Of a stretch of 24,356 bases of DNA, positions 1 to 7,640 are shown in pieces. Source of the stretch: Chara braunii (Eukaryota; Streptophyta; Charophyceae; Charales; Characeae); contig BFEA01000565.1 in the NCBI GenBank assembly GCA_003427395.1, forward strand, positions 656,897 through 681,252. The letters run 5' to 3'. The number at the start of each line of letters is the position of its first letter. The stretch's first letter is position 1. Position numbers and translations under genes: made by a program. The notes below the pieces were generated by a model. It searched no databases. It saw only the letters and a program-made list of their open reading frames with translations, and had not been told where the DNA came from.

Positions 1-140
1 TTTTTTTAACTTAGTGGGCTGTAGTAGGTTGGGTGATATGAGCATCCCAACCTACTGGAGACCATACAAGTCACTCCATCTATTGGCGGGGAACTGGACC
101 TGCTGGAAACTAGGGCCAGCGTCCCATTGATACAATGATG
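1..140 (-). repeat. Poly(A)-tailed retroposon 3' end (family R1, copy a)
   Basis: Read on the minus strand, this segment runs from a GGGACGCTGGCCC-like block through CCCCGCCAATAGATGGAG to GTTAAAAAAA at the window edge. Related blocks ending in poly(A) or poly(C)-poly(A) occur at 12225-12345 (minus), 7545-7640 (minus) and 960-1072 (plus). The shared body with a 3' A-run in both orientations indicates RNA-mediated insertion. Bases 23-33 and 46-56 form a perfect 11-bp inverted repeat (AGTAGGTTGGG/CCCAACCTACT) just before the tail. Whether this is a SINE, a LINE 3' end or a retrocopy of a host mRNA cannot be decided here. Confidence 0.55.
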
Positions 141-654
141 GTTGGGTCTTGAATATAATATTGCAGCTGAATCTGAGTCTCTTCACCTCATCATTGGTGC
201 CAAGTAAATCCCTTCTTCCTAGCTCGGAATCAAAACTTTTCTCTCCTACCATAATCTTGTTCCAATTCAATCGACCATACCAGGACCTGGGGACTACCGC
301 TAAAGGGTGAGGGGGAAACGGGTCTGGAAAGTCTTCTGCCGAATGCATTAGAATAGATGGATCCACTGAGGTCCAATTTTCAAATTTCAGGTAATAGTTC
401 CTGTTAACCTCTCTATCTTCCGCCTCTGTAGCCCCTTCCCAGATAACTCTCCTGAGTTTCCCATCCTGGATTCCCACAAGCCAGTATTGACAAAATCCTT
501 GAATATGTTCGAGGATTTCCTTGTGTTTGGATAAATATTTGACCAACAGGCCTACCTTCTTTCCCGGAATACAATGTACGGTCATTATAGCTGTATTTAA
601 ACTGAAAAATACTTCAAATACATTCGTAGAAGGCAGCTCTTTTGGTACACCCAT
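52..654 (-). CDS. Hypothetical protein, 200 aa, next to a retroposon tail
   Basis: I do not recognise this protein. The frame is open for 200 codons from an ATG at 654 to a TAG at 52-54. It is rich in aromatic and charged residues (runs such as QYWLVGIQDGKLRRVIWEG and RSWYGRLNWNKIMV), with no signal peptide, membrane segment or familiar catalytic motif. Its last ~25 codons lie inside the R1 block that recurs as a poly(A)-tailed segment elsewhere in the window, so the frame is probably the 3' coding end of a retroelement or of a retrotransposed transcript rather than a stand-alone host gene. An upstream part may be missing, because sequence 5' of the ATG shows no promoter I can identify. Codons near 572-620 also overlap a motif (ACGGTCATTATAG) shared with the foldbacks near 10.2 and 10.9 kb. 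Coding status is uncertain; length and amino-acid composition are the only support. Confidence 0.35.
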   Translation of the reverse strand: MGVPKELPSTNVFEVFFSLNTAIMTVHCIPGKKVGLLVKYLSKHKEILEHIQGFCQYWLVGIQDGKLRRVIWEGATEAEDREVNRNYYLKFENWTSVDPSILMHSAEDFPDPFPPHPLAVVPRSWYGRLNWNKIMVGEKSFDSELGRRDLLGTNDEVKRLRFSCNIIFKTQPSLYQWDAGPSFQQVQFPANRWSDLYGLQ

Positions 655-959
655 GCACTGTTGAGATATAAACCTGAGTTTGAATCCTGCATGGAACTAG
701 ATTAAGCCATCGTAAAGTTGATCCCTGGGCGGGTGGGGAGACGGAAGGAGGACCCACTAGTGCCCCCCAGTGGCTCCCATGGTGTAGTGGAGGGGATGCT
801 AGCTTTCTGTGAAAGTTCTAACATCCGGCGAGATGGATGAAGAGGTAAACCTCCAGTTTTTTATCTCAGTTAGGTATTGGACGCTGGACCCGGTTTCCAA
901 CATAGTGGTTTTTTCTCATTATCTCATGCTCATGTTGTTATCTCAAATTTTCACCCATG

Positions 960-1072
960 GTTTTCATAAGGGACGCTGAGCCCGGTTCTCAACACGTGAT
1001 GCTCCCCATGAATAGATTGGACCCTGTTTTTTTAACTTTTTGTACTAAAAAAAAAAAAAAAAAAAAAAAAAA
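960..1072 (+). repeat. Poly(A)-tailed retroposon 3' end (family R1, copy b)
   Basis: GGGACGCTGAGCCCGGTTC followed by CTCCCCATGAATAGATTGG matches the reverse complement of the block at 7555-7635, and the segment ends in a run of 26 A at 1047-1072. It is therefore the same family as copy a in the opposite orientation with its own A-tail. A second partial GGACGCTGGACCCGGTTTC block lies just upstream at about 884-903. The short frame crossing this region is not a gene. Confidence 0.55.
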
Positions 1073-1347
1073 CACCTGTACTTGCGAAAGTTCCGACTGC
1101 ATGAGCGCCTCGACGTGCTCAGGCGAACGGGCGAGGGACGCTGGCATAAAAGGTTCATTTTATGGGGAAACGTCGACGCACTATAATTGTAATGGCTGGC
1201 GGCATGCACGGCACGACCTCCGAAAGTACTAGTGGGTTTTAATGTAATAGTAGTAATACAATAATGATGATTTTTATTAATTTTTTAAATCTCTCCTTTT
1301 TTTTTTTCTTTTTTTTTTTGGTTACAGTTCCTTTCCATTAAACCACC

Positions 1348-1440
1348 TGTTGGGTCCGTTAACAAGCCACAATTTTAGGAAATGTACTGGCCACTGCAGG
1401 AGCGCCTAGATTCATCCGACTAAAAACGTTTCTACTCTAT
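1348..1440. repeat. Interspersed repeat (family R2, copy 1)
   Basis: The stretch around AACAAGCCACAATTTTAGGAA and on to CGACTAAAAACGTTTCTACT matches 11889-11957 by eye. Copy 2 also carries a 14-bp hairpin built on the same CCTAAAATCGTG unit. Both copies lie close to a GTGGTTTAAA motif (about 1470 and 11850). No coding capacity is visible. Confidence 0.5.
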
Positions 1441-1662
1441 TTTTCGCCGTGGCCAATAGCTGCACCAAGTACTGGTGGTTTAAAGGGCCCAGTGCCCAAG
1501 GCAAAACTACGATGAAGAATGAGTTGCGGATTCAGGGGCCATGAGGTCTCCAGCTTCACTCGGCAAGCTGAGCCCGTCCCATGTGAAAAAGAAATGCCTT
1601 GGTCAGTTGGAAGAGAATATATGTCAAGGTAGTTATCGCTTCAAAAGAAAGAAGAAAGGAAT

Positions 1663-2868
1663 AATTCATTTAAAAATTTGCACAAAATGTGAGGTTTTAC
1701 TTTCGAGGAGGACATAGTGTGCATACAAAAGATTATTGTCATGCAAACTGCATGACATCATCACCCTTCAACTGCGTCCACTCAGGCGACGTACTTAGAT
1801 CGTCAACCCTGTATATAGTTGTCCCTCAAGCTTGAGACCTACACTCCGATACTCCTGGTCTTCGCTATCCCGTACCGTACGTCCTCCTTTCCTTAGTCAC
1901 TCAACCATAGGTTTTCTCCGTACATTTTCAGTACCACACTCGATCGTTGGTCTCCTCGATGCTGCATCAATCGTCAGCGCCCGTTGAGCTGGCTTGTTGT
2001 CTTCTCCTTTTTTCGTTTCCGCCTGTGTTTTGTGTCTGATCGAAGCCAGCTGACAGTTACCGCCTTTGTCGGAGATTCGGTCTTAGGGAGTTCTTGTCCC
2101 AATCACTTGTCCTCTGCTGAAAAAAAAAGTTTTCGTCCGTTTGGGCCTTATTTTCAGGAGTCGTGACACTTTGAGCTCATTTGTCGGACATGCCAAACTT
2201 ATTTATTTATTTCTGCGTTGCAACTTGTACACACCCTCGTACGAGTACGGATTCGTACTCTTGTACTCGTACACTACTCGTACGTTAGGGGCCCCGTACA
2301 ATTTTTATTTATTTTTTAATTCCGGTATTGTTTTTATTTTTTTTTCTCAAATTCTAATAAGAATCTGAAGATAATGCTCAGCCAAATGTTGCTTGTTTTG
2401 TGCTGCTCAATCACATATTTGTTTTTCGGATTTTTTTTAATGATTTTTTATTTTTTTTGCTTTTTCGTACGGGGCGTGCAAGACATACAGGTTCCCGTAC
2501 ATATCCCGTACAGATACTACCTATACGTTTTATACGGAAAGGCCCCGTACGTGTACTCTATGCAATGTAGTTTTATTTATTTATTTATTTATTTATTAAT
2601 TTATTCATTGTTGAAGCGAACGAATAATTATTGTCGATGTTTTTTTTTTTAATTTATTTCTTTGAATGACAACATTCGCTCGCCTCAAGATCTTTGTTGG
2701 ATAACCTAACTGTCGTGCTTTGAAAAAAAAACATTTTATCACTTCAACCGCGTTCGCCTGTCTTGTGAAGTCTGTGAGAATGCGGTGCAGTGCCCCGTGT
2801 ATTGTGACTTCTTTTGCTTTCAGAGGACCAAAACTCTTGAAATGCTTAATTGTGTGAAATCGACCAAA
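1663..2868 (-). repeat. Downstream (3') pseudo-LTR of the Penelope-like element
   Basis: This direct repeat matches 6174-7020 block by block: a TTTGCACAAAATGTGAGG start, the CACTCCGATACTCC and GTCACTCAACCATAGGT blocks, GTCGGAGATTCGGTCTTAGGG, an ATTT run, then the coding end of the RT. It is longer than its partner because of an insertion at about 2213-2569. The part at 2605-2868 encodes the RT C-terminus. Confidence 0.75.
2213..2569. mobile_element. GTAC-rich insertion in one pseudo-LTR
   Basis: This ~357-bp segment is absent from the partner repeat, where ATTTATTT runs join directly (6705-6755). It lies within a TTTATTTATTT run, so any target-site duplication is hidden in simple sequence. 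It contains GTACGAGTAC and GTACTCGTAC words, and inverted copies of GCCCCGTAC (about 2291-2299) and GTACGGGGC (about 2467-2475). No protein is encoded. A non-autonomous DNA element is the likeliest reading, but the ends are not defined. Confidence 0.45.
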
Positions 2869-3809
2869 AAATCCCTCTCGGAGTCTTTCCGGATTTTTTA
2901 ACCGATGTAAGCACTTCAAGAGGGGTCAATTTTCTTGTTTGTTGATATGAGTCTCCAAGTACTTTATCTTTGTATCTGCAATCTGTGAGGTTGCTTCCAA
3001 TTTTATTATTTAATGAGTTGTGGTAGCAATTGATAAACTGTTGTATGTAATCAGTGACAATCTGTTTATTCTCCCTGCTGCAGATTGTTATGTTGAAGAC
3101 ATCATCTACAAAACGTAGACCGGTGATACATTTTTCATCGCTGCCTAAGGGCTTCATCCAGTGAACCTCTTACATACCAGGTTAGCAATGGGAAGGCTTG
3201 ATCCCTTTCCCATTGGTATGCGGAGTGTTTGTCTAAACATTTTTCCTTGGACAAGAAAATAGGAGACTCAGTGCGAGATCTCATACAATGGTAACTTTGG
3301 AAGATCGGTAATTTTTACCGTTTTTCATCCCCAAGTACCGTTTGTTTTACCTTGGTCTATTTTTTTTCCTTGTAGCTTGATCCTTAGGTGCGTGTTGTTA
3401 ATTTTCAGATTCTCACATACAAACCAGTCAATTGTTTTTATAATGTAATTGTGATCGAGACATATGATATCAGCTTGATCTTTGAAGTGAACTCTTGCAA
3501 TTCTGTAAATCCTGTCGACCCTGCTAACTAGTTCATTAGTACCCATCATACCGAATCCTCTTTGCAAGATTTTCATCAGGAAATTAATGCATCTTGAAAG
3601 TATTTTAGATGCATGGAGAAAAAACTTATGAAAAATGCAGACAATTGGTCTTCTTCTTTAATGCATCTTGAAAGTATTTTAGATGCCTGGAGAAAAGACT
3701 CATGAAAAATGCGGACAATTGTTCTTCTTCTTAGGACGTCCTTGTCTTTTGGCAACACATATGCATGTCCATAGGTTCCTTTATTGTTCCAGTGTGCAAA
3801 CTTAGTCAA
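2605..3809 (-). pseudogene. Reverse transcriptase of the Penelope-like element, frameshifted
   Basis: RT motifs appear in order on the minus strand but in different frames. At about 3760-3690 is AYVLPKDKDVLRRRTIVRIF, corresponding to the N-terminal PKxKD...RPIV block. At about 3440-3400 is a DHNYIIKTIDWFV segment, resembling the region after motif A. At 3240-3178 is FRQTLRIPMGKGSSLPIANL, the PMG..SP.A block, which ends at a TGA shortly after. At 3120-3097 is GLRFVDDVFNI, the catalytic [FY]xDD box. At 2890-2605 is the thumb, with KSFGPLKAKEV, LHRIL and LGYPTKILRR. At least three frame changes and internal stops separate these, so no functional enzyme can be made. A 74-bp duplication at 3587-3734 accounts for one of the breaks. 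The thumb is repeated at 6762-7016 in an open frame, which supports the reading of this end as coding. Confidence 0.75.
3587..3734. repeat. 74-bp tandem duplication inside the RT
   Basis: ATGCATCTTGAAAGTATTTTAGATGC begins at 3587 and again at 3661, and both copies continue to a CTTCTTCTT end with a few mismatches. The 74-bp length is not a multiple of three, so the second copy shifts the RT frame. Confidence 0.85.
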
Positions 3810-4094
3810 TCCCAGTTCTTTATATTGGATTCGTCTTAGATGTAATAAGGCGCATGCCTAAGTACATCTTGATGATTCTCATCAAGGAATGCTTACAGAG
3901 CTTGATTCTTGTCCATGGTGGGCGAAAAAGAGAGATAAGCTTACTTTTTACCCTTGCAACAGTGACCAAATATTCCATAGAACATTAAATAATCGCCTAT
4001 GAACCACACTGGAATTTTAACTTGCTATCTCTTGACAACAACTTTTCATCATTAATTATTATGATACTATCCATGAACCTTCTCTTTATCACTT

Positions 4095-4649
4095 TCAACT
4101 TTCGACCCAAAGGTTGCCTTTGAACGATTCAATGAGAACTTTTGGTTTGATGAGGCTAGAGAGTTGTGTGGTCACTGTATTCTGCGTGGAAAACATCATA
4201 GGTTCATCGCGACAGTCATCCATGCATTCATTAGTCGAGGCGTTACCGCATTTCTTCTTTTTGTTTATTGGTCCTCTTGATACAATCTTCTTATGATGTG
4301 TGCTAAGGTAAGGGTTCCACTTTTGAATGGGTTTCCTTTCCACTTGTGCAACACTCACGACATCACCTACCCAAACAGGAACACATGTATACTTATGCAG
4401 ACCGAACTTAGCAATCCAGGAGTAGAGTCTACTGTGTTGCTTTTGTTCCCGTCGTAGTGCAACGCTCGCGTGTTCTGTCCATCCTTTGTCAATACCCATG
4501 ACCGTCTTTCCGACATAGAAGTGTCGATTCCATGGTGATACCAAGACGTAGACACATACTTGTTCAACTAAGAGATGCTCCTTGTCCCGACTGTATGTGC
4601 AGATTAGTGAGTACATCTGGTCGGTCCAACTAGAGTCTCTAGTGCTCAT
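4095..4649 (-). CDS. GIY-YIG endonuclease domain protein of the Penelope-like element, 184 aa
   Basis: This frame encodes a GIY-YIG nuclease fold, which in retroelements nicks target DNA to prime reverse transcription. The N-terminal half shows VYVLVSPWNRHFYVGKT (residues 33-49), with Y34 and Y45-V46-G47 standing for the GIY and YIG elements. WTEHASVALRRE (58-69) carries the conserved basic helix, and QVERKPIQKWNPYL (102-115) holds the probable catalytic Glu104. The C-terminal tail is Cys/Lys rich (INKKKKCGNASTNECMDDC), possibly a small metal-binding region. The start ATG overlaps the TAA of the upstream frame as TAATG, consistent with re-initiation or with a small frameshift in a once longer protein. 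The frame stops before the RT region begins downstream, so endonuclease and RT are now separate. Apart from that the domain reads intact. Confidence 0.75.
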   Translation of the reverse strand: MSTRDSSWTDQMYSLICTYSRDKEHLLVEQVCVYVLVSPWNRHFYVGKTVMGIDKGWTEHASVALRREQKQHSRLYSWIAKFGLHKYTCVPVWVGDVVSVAQVERKPIQKWNPYLSTHHKKIVSRGPINKKKKCGNASTNECMDDCRDEPMMFSTQNTVTTQLSSLIKPKVLIESFKGNLWVES

Positions 4650-5038
4650 TAGTGCAAGAATAGCCAGTCTGAATGCCCTATTTGCTGTGGAACAGTCATT
4701 CTAATTTCAATCCTTGATAAGTTTGCTGATAACCTTGCTGCATTGAGAAGTGAGACTCCACGTAACTGTAGATGGTAAGCTTGCGCAATGAGATCGTGGT
4801 TGCTAGTGCGTGCTTGGATGAACCTCCTTGGATGCTGATGGTCCTTCGGAGAATTCGACTTTAACTTCGTCCGACGAGTTTTCTTCGTCTTCTTCAGTCC
4901 CGGCCATGTGCGGTTTATTGTAAGGAAATCCATACCGTTTTTTTTCTCGATCGTGAAACGTGCTTCTTCGTCTCCACCGTCTTGATGTCGATGATGCAGA
5001 TCTGGACCGGTGTCGCTCTCGTTTCTTCTTGTCTTCAT
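4649..5038 (-). CDS. Basic leader frame of the Penelope-like element, 129 aa
   Basis: This is an unrecognised, lysine/arginine-rich protein. Its start ATG at 5038 lies in the last-read unit of the 58-bp tandem array, and every unit in the array carries the same ATG. Residues ~50-60 are a strongly basic patch (KKTKKTRRTKLK), suggesting nucleic-acid binding. Residues ~75-115 (ARTSNHDLIAQAYHLQLRG and following) look like a short helical region. It ends in TAATG, overlapping the start of the GIY-YIG frame by one base. It could be the N-terminal extension of one original endonuclease-RT polyprotein split by a frameshift, or a separate leader protein. The position argues for belonging to the element; function is not determined. 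Confidence 0.45.
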   Translation of the reverse strand: MKTRRNESDTGPDLHHRHQDGGDEEARFTIEKKNGMDFLTINRTWPGLKKTKKTRRTKLKSNSPKDHQHPRRFIQARTSNHDLIAQAYHLQLRGVSLLNAARLSANLSRIEIRMTVPQQIGHSDWLFLH

Positions 5039-5290
5039 TAGATCACTCCTGCGATCGATCTGGACCGGTGTCGCTCTCGTTTCTTCTTGTCTTCATTAGA
5101 TCACTCCTGGGATCGATCTGGACCGGTGTCGCTCTCGTTTCTTCTTGTCTTCATTAGATCACTCCTGCGATCGATCTGGACCGGTGTCGCTCTCGTTTCT
5201 TCTTGTCTTCATTAGATCACTCCTGGGATCGATCTGGACCGGTGTCGCTCTCGTTTCTTCTTGTCTTCATTAGATCACTCCTGCGATCGT
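5001..5290. repeat. 58-bp tandem array, five units, with alternating variant
   Basis: TCTGGACCGGTGTCGCTCTC recurs at 5001, 5059, 5117, 5175 and 5233, an exact 58-bp period. The junction base alternates strictly: CCTGCGATC, CCTGGGATC, CCTGCGATC, CCTGGGATC, CCTGCGATC. This indicates a 116-bp higher-order unit duplicated recently. The array lies in the 5' leader of the Penelope-like element, and each unit carries an ATG on the minus strand. Confidence 0.95.
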
Positions 5291-6173
5291 TCAAATATTC
5301 TGGTTGGTGACCTTCCCCTCTGTGATTCTTCTTTCCTTCTCCTTCAGTGAGAAGATTTAGATCTTGATCTAGATCGTGATCTCCCCATCTGGACGAGTAT
5401 TTGCGCTTGCTGCTCCACCACGCTGTTGTAGATGTGTCAAATTAAGTGACTCGTAATAGACAATAGAAATCGACAATAGAAATAAAAACTCACGCTTGAT
5501 GTTCCACTACTCCGCCTAAGATATGTCAAAATAAGCGAGCAGAAATAGAAAAAGAAAATTAGAATTCCACGTACTCGAAACAAATCAACTCGTCCTCGAT
5601 ACTAAGTAATCGATCAAATTACTTGGCGAATAGACGTAGAAAAATAGAAATTCACGCAATCGAAATTGAATCAAAGCTTCACTCGATATAAGGTGATCAC
5701 CCACCTAAAGCCACAAAGTGTCCTACTTAGCTTCAGGAGCTGCCAAAGCTAATTCAGTCTAGATATAAATTTCAGATGCAAATGACAGTCAACCAATCCT
5801 AAGTCTCAGGCGCAGGATAGATTACCGATTGCTCGCTCCATTCTCAAAAAGTCTGGTTGACATCGCCGAATGTAATGATGTGCCCTAGATAGGAAGCGTC
5901 GTCGGAAAATGGAAACGAGACACTATATCCTTCGAGCGCTTCACATGCGCCAATTCAATCGAACCCAACAGATAAAAAAATAACAACAATAATCATCATA
6001 ATAGCCGATAACGCTCCAACCAATTTCAATTTCCGGTGCGAAGCGCCAACGCGTACTCGTTGTACCTGCACGTTCAAAGACAACCACAAATTCTCTTTCC
6101 ATCGATTGGTCAATGGAAGGTTTGCTCACCGACCAACACGGGTATAATCTCCCAAGGTGAGTTGCATGAAAAG
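5291..6173. other. 5' leader of the Penelope-like element, no gene seen
   Basis: This stretch between the 58-bp array and the upstream pseudo-LTR is AT-rich with scattered short near-repeats: AATAGACAATAGAAAT units, and GTAGATGTGTCAAATTAAG against TAAGATATGTCAAAATAAG. The only frame of note (78 codons, minus, 5941-6177) shows no recognisable motif. Confidence 0.5.
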
Positions 6174-7020
6174 TCATTCAAGAATTTGCACAAAATGTGA
6201 GGCTTTACTCTCGAGGAGGACATAATGTGCATACAAAAGATCACTGTCATGCAAACTGCATGGTAGTATCGCCCTCCGGCCTCGTCCACTCATGCGACGT
6301 ACTCAGATCATCAACCCTTTATATAGTTATCCCTCAGGCATGAGCCCTACACTCCGATACTCCCGGTCTTCTCTATCCCATACCATACGTCTTCCTTCCC
6401 TTAGTCACTCAACCATAGGTCCTCTTCGTACGATTCCAATACCACACTCGATCGTCGGTTTCCTCGAGGCTCAACCATTAGTGCCCATTGAGTTAGCTTG
6501 CTGTTTGCTCCTTTTTTCATTTTTTCTTGTTCTCTGTGTCCTACCCAAGCTAGCTGACAGTTACTGTCTGTGTCGGAGATTCGGTCTTAGGGATTTCTTG
6601 TCCCAATCACTTGTCCTCTGCTGAAAAAACAGTTTTTTTCCGTTTGGACCTTATATTCATGAGTTGTGACATTTTGAGCTCATTTGTAGGACACGCCAAA
6701 TTTATTTATTTATTTATTTATTCCTTTTCTTATTTATTTATTAATTTATTCACTGTTGAAGTCAGCGCATAATTCTTGAAGATGCTTTTTTGTTTAATTT
6801 ATTTCTTCGAATGGGAACAACTGCTCGCCTCAAGATCTTTGTTGGATAACCAAACTGTTGTGCTTCAATAAAAAACCATTTTATCACTTCAACCGCGTTT
6901 GCCTGTCTTGTCGAATTTGTGAGAATGCGGTGCAGTGTTCCGAGTACTGTGACTTCTTTTGCTTTCCGAGGACCAAAACTCTTGAGATGCTTAATCCTGC
7001 GAAATGGACCAAAACATGGT
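6174..7020 (-). repeat. Upstream (5') pseudo-LTR of the Penelope-like element
   Basis: This is the partner of 1663-2868 in the same orientation, without the 2213-2569 insertion. Similarity starts near TTTGCACAAAATGTGAGG and fades just past ACCAAAACATGG. Because it contains the RT C-terminus, it is best read as the truncated remains of an upstream tandem copy, a common origin of pseudo-LTRs in Penelope-like elements. Confidence 0.75.
6762..7016 (-). pseudogene. RT C-terminal (thumb) fragment in the upstream pseudo-LTR
   Basis: An 85-codon minus-strand frame without an ATG reads CFGPFRRIKHLKSFGPRKAK, then LHRIL, and FGYPTKILRR, ending in TGA at 6762-6764. It parallels the thumb at 2605-2890 residue by residue, and both end about 8-13 codons after a shared RNKL. 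Preservation of the reading frame between the two repeats shows that the repeat carries RT coding sequence. A stop lies immediately upstream, so this is an isolated fragment. Confidence 0.7.
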
Positions 7021-7231
7021 CAGGTGAAAACGCTTCGTAAGGATATTGGATGTCTTCATGACAAACAAAAAAAAAAAGAAATAAAAAAAGAGGAAGACAA
7101 CTACTGTCACTGAATTTCTGTCGTTTTTACAGTACAAGAGCTTGTTGTTGATGGGCGATACGAATTTGAAAGCTTTTTGTTTAGCATTACGGAGTATACT
7201 CACACTACTATAGGCCCTAAAAATCACAGAG

Positions 7232-7298
7232 TAGCAAAATCACCGGTTGGATATAGTCCTCACTTTACAAGGACTGCATCTGGCCACTGATTTTGCTA
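7232..7298. repeat. Nested inverted repeat (foldback)
   Basis: TAGCAAAATCA (7232-7242) pairs perfectly with TGATTTTGCTA (7288-7298), and inside it AGTCCT (7255-7260) pairs with AGGACT (7270-7275). Short TTTTGCTAT repeats follow. It may be a miniature foldback element or a chance cruciform; no coding sequence. Confidence 0.7.
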
Positions 7299-7544
7299 TT
7301 TTGCTATTTTGCAATTTTGAAGGCCTCCTGTGAGCATGCCCTCATTTCATTTCTTTCCCTTTCTTGGTCAATTGCTATAGGCGACAAGCTCGGCTAGCAG
7401 GGTGCAGTGTTATGAACCTGGTTGCTTGTTGTCAGAAGACTAACACTCGCTCACATAGACTTTCATGCATGCCCATACATACATAGAAGGAAGGGGAGAG
7501 GAATAGGAGTATCACACCACACAGAGAGAATGAAACACAGCGGA

Positions 7545-7640
7545 AGCCTTTTTTTTGGGGGGGGGACGGACAATGCTCCAATTTATTCGTGGGGAGCCGC
7601 ACGTGCTGGGAGCCGGGCCCAGCATCCCATTAGGAACATT
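7545..7640 (-). repeat. Retroposon 3' end (family R1, copy c)
   Basis: On the minus strand: AATGGGATGCTGGGCCCGG, then GGCTCCCCACGAATAAATTGG, then a run of C followed by a run of A. It matches copies a, b and d and has the same terminal layout. The C-run before the A-run also occurs near 12820-12842, which may be a fifth degraded end. Confidence 0.5.

Larger units (their letters stand above)
1663..7020 (-). mobile_element. Penelope-like retroelement with endonuclease before RT (Chlamys/Naiad-type), decayed
   Basis: The element reads on the minus strand from about 7020 to 1663. Direct repeats (1663-2868 and 6174-7020) bracket the coding interior, like the pseudo-LTRs of Penelope-like elements. 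In reading order the interior holds 58-bp tandem repeats, a basic leader frame, a GIY-YIG endonuclease frame and RT blocks (PKDKD...RRRTIV, IPMGKG, FVDD, GYPTKIL). Canonical Penelope-like elements carry GIY-YIG after the RT; the reverse order here is what I recall for the Chlamys/Naiad group of green algae, protists and invertebrates. Frameshifts, a 74-bp internal duplication and an insertion in one repeat mark this copy as dead. Family placement is inferred from domain order and motifs, not from a tree. Confidence 0.75.

Noticed and set aside
740-840. tRNA-like or SINE head (TGGTGTAGTGG resembling an A box)
   Set aside because: No matching T-arm/B box at the right distance and no cloverleaf; GAGTTTGAATCC near 674-685 lies on the wrong side.
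1949-1977. Hammerhead-ribozyme-like core on the minus strand (CTGACGA, a TTGATG/CATCGA hairpin, then GAGACC), with its counterpart at 6457-6482 (stem followed by GAAACC)
   Set aside because: Penelope-like elements often carry hammerhead ribozymes, so I looked, but one extra base precedes the GAAA position, each copy has core changes, and I could not find a closing stem I. A second candidate near 2115-2180 also lacks a proper core.
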